From positions 1-64,000 of the forward strand of contig CACEVB010000001.1 in assembly GCA_902562875.1 (NCBI GenBank): a stretch of DNA of 64,000 nt, read 5' to 3'. Shown piece after piece: positions 52,212 through 61,089 of the stretch. The notes beneath the pieces were generated by a model. It was given only the letters and a program-made list of their open reading frames with translations, did not search any database and had not been told where the DNA came from. Each line of letters begins with the position of its first letter. The first letter of the stretch is position 1. Position numbers and translations under genes: made by a program. This DNA is from an uncultured Pelagibacteraceae bacterium. Its GTDB lineage: Bacteria > Pseudomonadota > Alphaproteobacteria > Pelagibacterales > Pelagibacteraceae.

Positions 52212-53498
52212 ATGACAGATTATAAAGTAACTGACATAAACCAAGCTGAATTTGGAAGAAAAGAAATTTCATTGGCAGAAACTGAAATGCCAGGTCTAAT
52301 GGCTCTTAGAAAAGAGTATGAGGGTAAGCATCCACTTAAAGGTGCTAGAATAGTTGGTTGTTTACACATGACAATTCAAACAGCAGTATTAATTGAGACT
52401 TTAGTTGCATTAGGCGCAGAAGTAAGATGGTCTTCATGCAATATATTTTCTACACAGGATCACGCCGCTGCAGCAATAGCTAAAGCAGGCATTCCTGTTT
52501 TTGCATGGAAGGGTGAAACGGAGGAGGAGTATTGGTGGTGCGTTCGTCAAACTATCGAAGGAAAAAAAGATTGGAAACCAAACATGATTTTAGATGATGG
52601 TGGCGACTTAACGGCTTTGATGCATAAAGATTATAAAGATTTAATGAAAAATATTAAAGGATTATCTGAAGAAACTACAACTGGAGTTTTAGCACTAAAA
52701 AAAATGGAAGGTGAAGGGACATTGTTAGTTCCTGCAATAAATGTAAACGACTCCGTCACTAAATCAAAATTTGATAATTTATACGGATGTAGAGAAAGTT
52801 TAGTAGATGGAATTAAAAGAGCAACTGACGTAATGATGTCTGGCAAGGTAGCAATAGTTGCTGGCTTTGGTGATGTTGGAAAAGGTAGTGCTGCTTCCTT
52901 AAGACAATCTGGTGCAAGAGTAATGGTGACAGAGACTGATCCAATTTGTGCGCTGCAAGCAGCGATGGAAGGTTACGAAGTTGTAACCATGGACGATATG
53001 ATAAGCCATGCAGACATAGTTGTTACTGCAACAGGTAATAAAGATATTGTTACAGCTGATCACATGAGAGAAATGAAAGATAGAGCAATTTTATGCAATA
53101 TAGGACATTTTGATAACGAAATACAGGTAGATGCACTTAAAAATTATAAATGGGATGAAATTAAACCACAAGTTCATGAGATCACATTACCAAGTAATAA
53201 AAGAATAATATTATTAGCCGAAGGTAGATTAGTTAATTTAGGTTGTGCAACCGGTCATCCAAGTTTTGTAATGAGTGCATCATTTACTAATCAGGTTACC
53301 GCACAGATAGAGCTATGGAATAACTCTGACAAATATGAGAAAAAAGTTTACGTTTTGCCAAAACATCTTGACGAAAAAGTAGCCATGTTGCATCTTGAAA
53401 AAGTTGGAGCAAAATTAACAAAATTATCTAAAGATCAAGCAGATTACATTAGCGTTAAACAAGAGGGGCCTTACAAACCCGATGCATATCGGTACTAG
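52212..53498 (+). CDS. ahcY: S-adenosylhomocysteine hydrolase
   Basis: Hydrolyses SAH, the by-product of all SAM methylations, to homocysteine and adenosine. I take the ATG at 52212 (MTDYKVTDI), six codons inside the ORF-track start, giving 428 aa. [29 protein letters not shown], the NAD motif [26 protein letters not shown] and the C-terminal PYKPDAYRY are diagnostic. The gap before it is only 38 bases and has no riboswitch-like structure. The last 17 bases overlap tsaE. Confidence 0.97.
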   Translation: MTDYKVTDINQAEFGRKEISLAETEMPGLMALRKEYEGKHPLKGARIVGCLHMTIQTAVLIETLVALGAEVRWSSCNIFSTQDHAAAAIAKAGIPVFAWKGETEEEYWWCVRQTIEGKKDWKPNMILDDGGDLTALMHKDYKDLMKNIKGLSEETTTGVLALKKMEGEGTLLVPAINVNDSVTKSKFDNLYGCRESLVDGIKRATDVMMSGKVAIVAGFGDVGKGSAASLRQSGARVMVTETDPICALQAAMEGYEVVTMDDMISHADIVVTATGNKDIVTADHMREMKDRAILCNIGHFDNEIQVDALKNYKWDEIKPQVHEITLPSNKRIILLAEGRLVNLGCATGHPSFVMSASFTNQVTAQIELWNNSDKYEKKVYVLPKHLDEKVAMLHLEKVGAKLTKLSKDQADYISVKQEGPYKPDAYRY

Positions 53499-53955
53499 TT
53501 CAAAAAAATTAGATATTTCATCAGAAATAAATACAAAAAAGGTATCTGAAAGGTTAGCAGAATTTTTAAAACCTGGTGATTTAGTTTGTTTATTTGGAGA
53601 TTTAGGTGTAGGTAAAACAACATTTATTAAATATTTAATTAATTACCTGCAAATAAAATTTCAAGAAAGTACTACAGAAGTTTCAAGTCCAACTTTTAAT
53701 ATTCTTAATGAATATAAAATTAATAACATAAATATTTATCATTATGATTTATATAGATTGCAAGATATTAGTGAAATAGACAATCTTGGAATATATGAAG
53801 AGCTGAAAAATAATATCACGCTAATTGAATGGCCTGAAATAATTTCCAAAAATTTAAAAGATTTTATTAGTCTTAATTTTAGGTATGAAAATGATTTTGA
53901 TAAAAGATCAATAACAATCTCTACAAGCCAAAAAAATATAATTAATGAACTTTAA
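53482..53955 (+). CDS. tsaE: tRNA t6A synthesis ATPase TsaE
   Basis: 157 aa P-loop ATPase that works with TsaB/TsaD in the threonylcarbamoylation of tRNA A37. Walker [19 protein letters not shown], switch region [38 protein letters not shown] and LIEWPEII are the family's conserved run. It lies inside a cluster with amgK- and murU-like genes, an order common in alphaproteobacteria. The ATG lies within the 3' end of ahcY. Confidence 0.93.
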   Translation: MHIGTSSKKLDISSEINTKKVSERLAEFLKPGDLVCLFGDLGVGKTTFIKYLINYLQIKFQESTTEVSSPTFNILNEYKINNINIYHYDLYRLQDISEIDNLGIYEELKNNITLIEWPEIISKNLKDFISLNFRYENDFDKRSITISTSQKNIINEL

Positions 53956-54886
53956 AAATATTGTGGAACTATCTGGTGATGCTTCTCATAGAAAGTTTTA
54001 TAGAGATAAAAAAAATAATTCGATTATTGTTCATGCAAAAAAAGAAAAAAGAAAAAATTTATTAATATATGCAGCTATAAATGAATTATTAAGTAAAAAC
54101 AAAATTCTAACACCCCAATTAATTTCTGAAAAATACAAAAAAAACTATATTATAATTGAAGATCTAGGAGATAATACAGGGCTAAAAAAATTTAAAAATT
54201 ACAAGATTGGTAATTATATTAAATTATTTGAAATCTTAAAAAAACTTAAATTAGTAAAAAAAAGAACCATCAATACTTTTTTAAAAACAAACTACACTAT
54301 AAAAAATTATTCAAAGAATGAGTTACTTAGGGAGGCAAAATTATTTTCAGACTGGTATATGCCAAAAATAATTAAAAAAAAAATATCTAAATCTAAAAAA
54401 TTATATATTAAAATTATCAAAAAACTAATATTAAGTTTAAAATTAAAAAAAAAAGTTTTTGTTCATAGAGATTTTCATATTTCAAATATAATGATAAAAA
54501 AAAATAAAATTTATTTAATAGATAGTCAAGATGCAGTTTTTGGAAACGAAGCCTATGATCTGGCATCTCTAATTGATGATGTAAGAGTTAAAGTAAAACT
54601 AAAAAATAGAGAAAAGATTTACGAAAAGTTTATTTCAAAACAAAAAAAAATAAACCTAGTAAAATTAAGGAATGATTTTGAGATATTGTCAATTCTAAGA
54701 AACTTAAAAATTATAGGAATTTTTACAAGACTTTCAAAAAGAGATAAAAAACATAAATATTTAAGATTAATACCTTATGCCTGGAAAATGATAGATGAAA
54801 GAAGAAAAAATAACATTAAATTTGAAGAATTAAATAAATTTTTAAGCATCCATTTTCCAAAAAATTTAAAAAAAAATGAAAATTGA
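53945..54886 (+). CDS. amgK: AmgK-like sugar kinase (APH-fold phosphotransferase)
   Basis: 313 aa aminoglycoside-phosphotransferase-fold protein. The catalytic loop VFVHRDFHISNIMI and the metal-binding LIDSQDAVFGNEAYDLASLIDD are clear, and a short glycine/serine nucleotide loop (ELSGDASHRKFYR) starts the protein. In Pseudomonas and related bacteria AmgK phosphorylates MurNAc/GlcNAc at the anomeric position for cell-wall recycling, with MurU next in the path. The neighbouring nucleotidyltransferase, whose gene overlaps by 11 bases, supports this role. The protein is very Lys/Asn/Ile rich, and the exact sugar is inferred. Confidence 0.78.
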   Translation: MNFKNIVELSGDASHRKFYRDKKNNSIIVHAKKEKRKNLLIYAAINELLSKNKILTPQLISEKYKKNYIIIEDLGDNTGLKKFKNYKIGNYIKLFEILKKLKLVKKRTINTFLKTNYTIKNYSKNELLREAKLFSDWYMPKIIKKKISKSKKLYIKIIKKLILSLKLKKKVFVHRDFHISNIMIKKNKIYLIDSQDAVFGNEAYDLASLIDDVRVKVKLKNREKIYEKFISKQKKINLVKLRNDFEILSILRNLKIIGIFTRLSKRDKKHKYLRLIPYAWKMIDERRKNNIKFEELNKFLSIHFPKNLKKNEN

Positions 54887-55568
54887 AACAGCTATAATTC
54901 TTTGCGCAGGCTATGGAAAGAGATTGCATCCCATTACATTAGAAGTACCAAAGCCATTAATCAAAATAAAAAATAAATCGTTATTATTAAATACTATTGA
55001 ACTAGTAGCAAACTTAGGAATTAAAAAAATTAAATTAAATACTTATTATCTATCAAACCAAATTGAAGATTTTGTTAACAAACTCGAAAATTATGGCAAG
55101 ATTGAAATTATTAAAGATGGTGAAGAGATACTTGATACAGGTGGGGGTATAAAAAATATAATGAAAACGTCAAAAGATGAAAATTTTTTGGTTTTAAATC
55201 CCGATACAATTTGGAACTTAGGTTATAAAAAAGTCATTTTAGAAATGATTGAATATTATAAATATAAAAATTTAAACAATTTACTTATGGTAGTGCATAA
55301 ATCAAAAAGCTATGATACTAGATTTGTCGGCGATTTTTCTATGAACAATTATATACTGTCTAAAAAAAAAAATTGTAACTATATTTACACAGGATGCCAA
55401 ATAATAAATAAAGCGATTTTAAGTAGTATAAAATATAAAAAGTTTTCTATTAATGAAGTGTGGAATAACGAGATAAACAATTCCACCCTTTTTGGTTTTG
55501 AGAGTGACCAAGAATTTGTCCATTTAACTGATATTGAAATTTACGAAAAATTATTAAAAAATAATTAA
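54876..55568 (+). CDS. murU: MurU-like sugar-1-phosphate nucleotidyltransferase
   Basis: 230 aa. N-terminal IILCAGYGKRLHPITLEVPKPLIKIKNKSLL is the nucleotidyltransferase signature (GxGxRLxPxT...PKPL), then GEEILDTGGGIKN and FLVLNPDTIW carry the metal-binding Asp. MurU makes UDP-MurNAc from MurNAc-1-phosphate in the recycling bypass. It has no C-terminal acyltransferase domain, unlike GlmU. The start overlaps the amgK-like gene; the last 15 bases overlap gpmA on the other strand. Confidence 0.8.
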   Translation: MKIETAIILCAGYGKRLHPITLEVPKPLIKIKNKSLLLNTIELVANLGIKKIKLNTYYLSNQIEDFVNKLENYGKIEIIKDGEEILDTGGGIKNIMKTSKDENFLVLNPDTIWNLGYKKVILEMIEYYKYKNLNNLLMVVHKSKSYDTRFVGDFSMNNYILSKKKNCNYIYTGCQIINKAILSSIKYKKFSINEVWNNEINNSTLFGFESDQEFVHLTDIEIYEKLLKNN

Positions 55569-56261
55569 ATCTTTAGCTCTTTCCGAGTCCAAATATTTTG
55601 CGCTTTTAGCCCTATCGTTTTCTATTTCCAAAATTAGCGGGTTGCCAGTTGGAATTTCTAATTTAGAAATATTGTCATCGCTTAAATCAAATAAATATTT
55701 GCAAAGTGCTCTGATAGAATTTCCGTGTGCGGAAATTAAAATATTTTTGTTAATACTGTTAATATTTTTTTTAAAGTATGGAACTACTCTCTCATAAGTA
55801 TCTCTTAAAGATTCTGTATTTGGTATCTTATCTTTAGGAACATTTTTATAAATATTAATATTATTCGGATGATAAATGCTACTAGTATCAAGTTTATCTG
55901 GTGGCTTGTCCCATGATCTTCTTAATTCATGCACTTTATCTTCACTTAATTTTTTTTTCATTTCATCTTTATTCAATCCTGTTAGAGCACCATAATGCCT
56001 TTCATTTAATTCCCATGCTTTAGTATAAGGTAAATTTTTAAACTTATTAACTTTCATTATTAATTCTAAAGTTTTAATTGCTCTTGTTAAATATGATGTA
56101 AAAATACCATGTATAGTTATATCTAAATTTTTTATAAGATTTCCCGCCTTAATAGCCTCTTCCTCACCTTTTTTTGACAATTCCACATCTACCCAACCTG
56201 TAAACCGATTTTCAAGATTCCACAAGCTCTGACCATGTCTAACTAATATTAAATGACTCAT
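55554..56261 (-). CDS. gpmA: Phosphoglycerate mutase, 2,3-bisphosphoglycerate-dependent
   Basis: Interconverts 3- and 2-phosphoglycerate. Histidine-phosphatase fold, 235 aa. The phospho-histidine is in LVRHGQSLWNLENRFTGWVDVELSKKG, then TSYLTRAIKTL, ELNERHYGALTGLNKDE, RRSWDKPPD and the second active His in ILISAHGNSIRALCKYL. It is divergent from the VanZ-like gene, 32 bases apart, and convergent with murU. Confidence 0.95.
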   Translation of the reverse strand: MSHLILVRHGQSLWNLENRFTGWVDVELSKKGEEEAIKAGNLIKNLDITIHGIFTSYLTRAIKTLELIMKVNKFKNLPYTKAWELNERHYGALTGLNKDEMKKKLSEDKVHELRRSWDKPPDKLDTSSIYHPNNINIYKNVPKDKIPNTESLRDTYERVVPYFKKNINSINKNILISAHGNSIRALCKYLFDLSDDNISKLEIPTGNPLILEIENDRAKSAKYLDSERAKDLIIF

Positions 56262-56293
56262 TGTAAATTTTTATTTATAAATAAATATACTAA

Positions 56294-56668
56294 ATGTTAA
56301 AGATTTTATTTCATTTTTACAATTTATTATTGATCATTTTATACATTTATCCAGGAAGTATCTTGGGGTTTTTACTTTATAAAGATTTAAGTCGTCAGCC
56401 ACAAATAACATCTGATTTTTTTTCAATTTCCTCTAATCATTTGTATGTTTTTATTATACTTAGTTTGCTTGGTCTTTTATCAATTAAAAAAAATTTATTA
56501 TTATTTTTTTACTTAATTTTCATTTCAATATTTCTTGAAGTTTGCCATCTAATAATTCCAAATAGATCGTTTCAATTCTCAGACTTATTTGGTAATATAT
56601 TAGGTGTTATAATACCTTTTATTATAAATACGTTATATAAATTTAGGAAAAAAAATGAACACATTTGA
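56294..56668 (+). CDS. VanZ-like membrane protein
   Basis: 124 aa with four hydrophobic segments. The third-to-fourth segment (FLEVCHLIIPNRSFQFSDLFGNILGVIIPFI) matches the VanZ pattern of Glu, Pro-x-Arg, then Asp and Asn-x-x-Gly. Function of small VanZ proteins is not known in general; in enterococci VanZ gives low-level teicoplanin resistance. Its last 14 bases overlap the DUF1476 gene, so they are coexpressed. Confidence 0.65.
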   Translation: MLKILFHFYNLLLIILYIYPGSILGFLLYKDLSRQPQITSDFFSISSNHLYVFIILSLLGLLSIKKNLLLFFYLIFISIFLEVCHLIIPNRSFQFSDLFGNILGVIIPFIINTLYKFRKKNEHI

Positions 56669-56963
56669 AGATAGAAAAAAAAGTTTTGAAAAAAAATTTG
56701 CTCATGATGAAGAATTACAGTTCAAAGTAAGTGCAAGAAGAAATAAATATATTGGAGAGTGGGCCTCAAGTATCCTTGGATTTAGCGAGGATAAAAAAAA
56801 AGATTATATTGAAGAGGTAATCAAGGCAGATTTTGCTGAAGCTGGGGATGAGGATGTTATAAGAAAATTGAAAGAGGACTTAAAAAACCATAATGTTTCA
56901 GAAGAAGAAATTAGAAAAAAAATGGGCGAGCTAAATGAAAAAGCAAAGTCTGATTTTAATTAG
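56655..56963 (+). CDS. DUF1476 protein, F1-ATPase zeta subunit
   Basis: 102 aa. The run MNTFEDRKKSFEKKFAHDEELQFKVSARRNKYIGEWAS...YIEEVIKADFAEAGDEDVIRKLKEDL is the DUF1476 family, known in Paracoccus as the zeta subunit that binds F1 and inhibits ATP hydrolysis in alphaproteobacteria. The inhibitory N-terminal segment (FEDRKKSFEKKFA) is kept. It is encoded far from atpHAGDC (17604-22394). It overlaps VanZ by 14 bases and the nuclease by 29. Confidence 0.88.
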   Translation: MNTFEDRKKSFEKKFAHDEELQFKVSARRNKYIGEWASSILGFSEDKKKDYIEEVIKADFAEAGDEDVIRKLKEDLKNHNVSEEEIRKKMGELNEKAKSDFN

Positions 56964-57390
56964 CTTTATTTTTTTTTTAAATACTTTTTCGCATAGTACT
57001 GAAATTAACGCTGCAATAGGTAAGGCTAAGGTGATTGATGGAGATACAATTGTAATTAACGGGGAGAAAATACGTTTTGGTGGTATCGATACACCTGAAA
57101 GAAATAAAATTGGTCACAATTTTTCTAAAATTAAATTAAAAAAAAAATTGGGTAATAATATTATAACTTGCTTAAGAGAGCCTCAGCTTGATCCATGGGG
57201 TAGAACAGTTGCAGAGTGTTTTTTAAATGATGAAAGTATATCTTCTTATATGGTTAAAAATGGTTATGCCTGTGATTACAAAAAGTACTCTAAAAAAAAG
57301 TATGCTAAACAACAAGAATATGCAAAGTCAAAAAAGCTAGGTATATGGGCATTAAATTTTGAAAATTCTTGGGAAAAAAAATGTGGATAA
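56935..57390 (+). CDS. Secreted thermonuclease-like (SNase) protein
   Basis: 151 aa with a signal peptide (MKKQSLILISFIFFLNTFSHS). The mature part is a staphylococcal-nuclease fold: KVIDGDTIVINGEKIRFGGIDTPER, RTVAECFL, and an ENSW tail. The catalytic residues appear as Arg in IRFGGID, Asp-Thr-Pro-Glu and the Arg of GRTVAE. It may cut nucleic acids in the periplasm to recover phosphate or nucleosides, but this is inferred. The start lies 29 bases inside the DUF1476 gene. Confidence 0.82.
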   Translation: MKKQSLILISFIFFLNTFSHSTEINAAIGKAKVIDGDTIVINGEKIRFGGIDTPERNKIGHNFSKIKLKKKLGNNIITCLREPQLDPWGRTVAECFLNDESISSYMVKNGYACDYKKYSKKKYAKQQEYAKSKKLGIWALNFENSWEKKCG

Positions 57391-57391
57391 T

Positions 57392-57982
57392 TTGAAATAT
57401 AAAATACTTATTCTTTTTTTTATTTTTCTTAGTGCGTGCTCATCTATCCCAAAAAATACAACTGACGGATGTTCAATATTTTCAGAGAAATATCTTTGGT
57501 ATAAACATGCTAAAAAAACAGAATTGAAATGGGGAACCCCAATTTATTTACAATTAGCTATTATTAAAATGGAGTCTGATTTCGATTGGCTCGCAAAACC
57601 TGAAAGGTATAAATTGTTTAAAGTAATTCCATATAAAAGACCCTCTTCCTCATTTGGATACTCACAAGCTGTGAAAGGAACTTGGAAACAGTATAAAGAA
57701 GAAACCGGAAATAAATATGCATTAAGATCTAGATTTAAAGATAGTGTTGATTTTATTGGTTGGTACACAAATAAAACTGAAAAAATATTAAAAATTTCTA
57801 AAAAGGATGCCTTCAGGCAATATATAGCATACCATGAAGGTTGGGGAGCTTACAAAAATTATAAAAATAAACAGAAAGTTATTGGACTTGCCAAAAGAGT
57901 AGAGAAACAATCAAAAAAATATAAAAAACAGTTAAACGATTGCAAAAATTCTTTAACAACAAAAAAGTATATTATTTTTTAA
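57392..57982 (+). CDS. SLT-domain-like lipoprotein (putative lytic transglycosylase)
   Basis: I place the start at TTG 57392, just after the nuclease stop, because it gives a compact lipoprotein signal (KYKILILFFIFLSAC|SS) with the lipobox LSAC; the ORF-track start (57359) is also TTG. That makes it 196 aa. After the acylated Cys comes a lysozyme-like fold: LAIIKMESDFDW holds the likely catalytic Glu, SSSFGYSQAVKGTWKQYKEETGN and FRQYIAYHEGWGAYK match SLT-type domains. Likely anchored in the outer membrane, acting on peptidoglycan. Confidence 0.72.
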   Translation: MKYKILILFFIFLSACSSIPKNTTDGCSIFSEKYLWYKHAKKTELKWGTPIYLQLAIIKMESDFDWLAKPERYKLFKVIPYKRPSSSFGYSQAVKGTWKQYKEETGNKYALRSRFKDSVDFIGWYTNKTEKILKISKKDAFRQYIAYHEGWGAYKNYKNKQKVIGLAKRVEKQSKKYKKQLNDCKNSLTTKKYIIF

Positions 57983-60900
57983 CGAAGTTGTTTCTTCAAC
58001 TCAATATCAATTGCATCTATTCTTTTTGTATTTTTTGCAAGAGCCAAATACATCGCTGGGGTTACATAAAGTGTAAAAAATGTAGAAATTAACATTCCAC
58101 CAAGTATTGTACAACCAACTGCTAATCTTGATCCTTCGCCAGCACCGGGTCCTATATTACCTAGAACCAAAGGGATCATTGCAATCATTGTGCTTAATGA
58201 TGTCATAATAATTGGTCTGAACCTTAAATAACATGCTTCCTTTAAAGCAGTCTCAATGTTTTTGCCTGCTACTCTTAATTGATTAGTGTAATCAACTATT
58301 AAGATACTATTTTTAGTTGATATACCAATTAATATTATTAAAGCTATCTGCGAAAATACGTTAATAGAGCTATTAAGGAAAAGTATAAAAACTAATCCTC
58401 CAAAAACAGCTAATGGGACTGTAAGTATTATGATAAAGGGATGAATGAAAGAATTGAATGTTGCAGACATCACTAAATAAGCTGTCAACAAAGCTAAAGC
58501 AAAAATAATATATAATTCATTACTTGTCTCTTTGAGTTCCTCAGACTTTCCTTTCCATGTAATTTGTTTATCTGATGCAACTACAGACATAGTATTTTCT
58601 AAAAATTTAATTGCTTCATTTAAAGTGTAATTTTCACTCAAATCTGAAGAAATAGTTACCGCTCTTTGTCTGTTATATCTCGACAATTTATTAGCAGAAC
58701 CCTCTTCTTCATACTCAACTAAGTTGGCAAGAGAAATAAGTTCACCAGAACTTTCTGACCTTACAAAAATTTTACTTAAACCCTGTTGATTTTTCCTGTC
58801 ATCTTTATACTGCTGTAAAATTATTGGATATTCCTTGCCTAATTTGTTAAATTTAGTAACTATTTTACCTCCATAAAGTGTTTCTAAGGTTTCACCAATA
58901 GTTTTGATTGAAATACCAAGATCTTTGGCTTTAGTTTTATTTATCAGTAATTTTATTTCAGGTCTATTTCTTGTATAATCAGATTCTATTCTTGATAAAT
59001 TTGGGTTTTCTCTCATTGCTCTTATCACTTTTTTTTGTGTTTCTTCAAGATCTTCATAAGTATTTCCATAAATCACCATTTGAACAGGTTTGTTATAATT
59101 AGACGTTCTTATAGATTGTGGAGAAATTGGAAAAGCTAGTGTTTGAGGAACAGTTACAATTTTTCCAATTGCCTTCCTCATTATGTTTTGTGAATTTTCT
59201 GATCTATTTTTCCAATTGTCTAATAAAGATATTATTAAAAAACTATTATCAGCTCCAAAACCGGGTACAATCATTAAAAATTTTTTATAAGGACTATTGT
59301 CATCTTTCAAGAGAGGTATTAGTCTTTTTTCTACATCCTCAGCTCTTTGTTGTGTGTAATCAAAAGAGCTTCCTTCGTCTGTGAATCCAATCACTAGATA
59401 AGCTCCTCTGTCTTCTAGAGGCAATAATTCTTTTTTTGTAAAATTATATAAAAGTGCAGATCCAATAATTATAAAAAATATAAATCCAATTATTATATTT
59501 TTACGATACAACCAGAATTGAAGAGTATCTCTATAAAAATTTGAAAATCCAATAAAAAACTTATTAAAGTTTTTAACTATAATATTTGATTTTTTTTGGT
59601 TGTCCAAAAATTTACTTCCTAGCATTGGTGATAGTGTTAATGCGACTAAAGACGAGACTACAATTGCAAATGATAAAGCAATTGCAGTTTCTTTAAATAA
59701 TGTTCCAGCTATTCCCTCTATGAAGATGAGTGGTAAGAATACTGCTACCAATATTAATGTAGTAGCTATTATTGCAAAAGTTATCTGTTTCGATCCCTTA
59801 AATGCTGCAACCAGCGGTGTTTCTCCCTGTTCAATTCTTCGATAGATAGCATCGGTCATTATAACCGAATCATCTGTGATGATACCGATCGCTAAAATAA
59901 AACTTAAAAGTACAAAAATATTAATTGATAAATCAAATATATATATACCTAAAAAAGTTGCTATAAGACTTACTGGAAGTGCAATTGCGGGAACTATAAC
60001 AGCTTTTAAATTTCCTAAAAATAAATAGATTATTATTACAACTAAAATAAATGCAATAAACAAAGTTTTATAAACTTCATTAATTGCTACACTTATATAT
60101 GTGGCTCTATTAAAGGCTACTTCTAGGTTTAATCCGGCTGGTAAATTAGGCTTAATTTTTCTGATTTTATCTTTGACATCGTTTGATAGTTCAACTGTTG
60201 ATGCACCACTACGAGCATAAATTCCTATACCAACAGAATTAAAGTTTAATGCATTTTTACTTTGTGATCTAAAAAATGCTTTTTCTGATACTGGTCCAAA
60301 TTCTATTTCAGCTATATCTGATAATTTAACAACGTTATTTTTAACTTTTTTAATTGGAAGTTGTTTTAGTTTTTCTAAATCATTATATGATTTATCAATA
60401 TTAAGTGTTAAATCTTTATTATCTGCCTCAAGAGATCCTGCGGGCAATCTGACGTTTTCCTTATTAAGAGCTAATTCGACTTCATGAGTAGTCAAGTTAT
60501 ATGCTGCTAATTTTATAGGATCTATCCAAACTCTAACACTTAGTTCTCTTAAACCTCCAGTTCTTATTCTTCCAACATTTTTAATACTTGAAAATTGATC
60601 AATTAAATACCTTTCAACATAATCTCCTAATTCTAAGTCGCTCCAAGTTGGTGAAGACAAAGATAACCACATGGTTGTGGTAAAACCAGCAGCCTGTTTT
60701 AAAATTCTTGGAGGATCAGACTCTGATGGAAGTCTCTCAACAACTCTGGCCACTCTTTCTCTTATATCATTAGCTGCATCATCTAAATCTACATCTGTAT
60801 CAAATTCGATGTTTATTTTACTTTTTCCATTTTCAGATGATGAGTCTATATTTTTAATACCTTCAGCACCTCCTATAACTTCCTCAAGAACTTGAGTTAC

Positions 60901-61089
60901 TTCTTCGTCTACTATTTGTGATGATGCAGAAGAATATTCAACATTTACTTGAACGACTGGCGGCTGTAATCCAGATGGCAATTCTCTAACAGGTAATTTC
61001 CAAAAAACAAATGACCCGAACAACACCAATATTAAAGATAATACCCATGAAAATGCTGGTCGTTTAATACTTAATTCTGTTATTAACAT
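57979..61089 (-). CDS. RND-type efflux permease
   Basis: 1036 aa, 12 membrane helices and two large periplasmic loops, the standard RND architecture. ITELSIKRPAFSWVLSLILV begins helix 1; the helix-4 proton-relay region reads GIITDDSVIMTDAIYRRIEQG with the essential paired Asp; GISTKNSILIVDYTNQLR is the helix-10 counterpart. It resembles the AcrB/MexF-like drug and solute exporters. It is the last gene of a minus-strand unit and starts on the adaptor's stop (one-base overlap). No outer-membrane factor is in the window. The 3' end overlaps the SLT lipoprotein gene by 4 bases. Confidence 0.93.
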   Translation of the reverse strand: MLITELSIKRPAFSWVLSLILVLFGSFVFWKLPVRELPSGLQPPVVQVNVEYSSASSQIVDEEVTQVLEEVIGGAEGIKNIDSSSENGKSKINIEFDTDVDLDDAANDIRERVARVVERLPSESDPPRILKQAAGFTTTMWLSLSSPTWSDLELGDYVERYLIDQFSSIKNVGRIRTGGLRELSVRVWIDPIKLAAYNLTTHEVELALNKENVRLPAGSLEADNKDLTLNIDKSYNDLEKLKQLPIKKVKNNVVKLSDIAEIEFGPVSEKAFFRSQSKNALNFNSVGIGIYARSGASTVELSNDVKDKIRKIKPNLPAGLNLEVAFNRATYISVAINEVYKTLFIAFILVVIIIYLFLGNLKAVIVPAIALPVSLIATFLGIYIFDLSINIFVLLSFILAIGIITDDSVIMTDAIYRRIEQGETPLVAAFKGSKQITFAIIATTLILVAVFLPLIFIEGIAGTLFKETAIALSFAIVVSSLVALTLSPMLGSKFLDNQKKSNIIVKNFNKFFIGFSNFYRDTLQFWLYRKNIIIGFIFFIIIGSALLYNFTKKELLPLEDRGAYLVIGFTDEGSSFDYTQQRAEDVEKRLIPLLKDDNSPYKKFLMIVPGFGADNSFLIISLLDNWKNRSENSQNIMRKAIGKIVTVPQTLAFPISPQSIRTSNYNKPVQMVIYGNTYEDLEETQKKVIRAMRENPNLSRIESDYTRNRPEIKLLINKTKAKDLGISIKTIGETLETLYGGKIVTKFNKLGKEYPIILQQYKDDRKNQQGLSKIFVRSESSGELISLANLVEYEEEGSANKLSRYNRQRAVTISSDLSENYTLNEAIKFLENTMSVVASDKQITWKGKSEELKETSNELYIIFALALLTAYLVMSATFNSFIHPFIIILTVPLAVFGGLVFILFLNSSINVFSQIALIILIGISTKNSILIVDYTNQLRVAGKNIETALKEACYLRFRPIIMTSLSTMIAMIPLVLGNIGPGAGEGSRLAVGCTILGGMLISTFFTLYVTPAMYLALAKNTKRIDAIDIELKKQLR

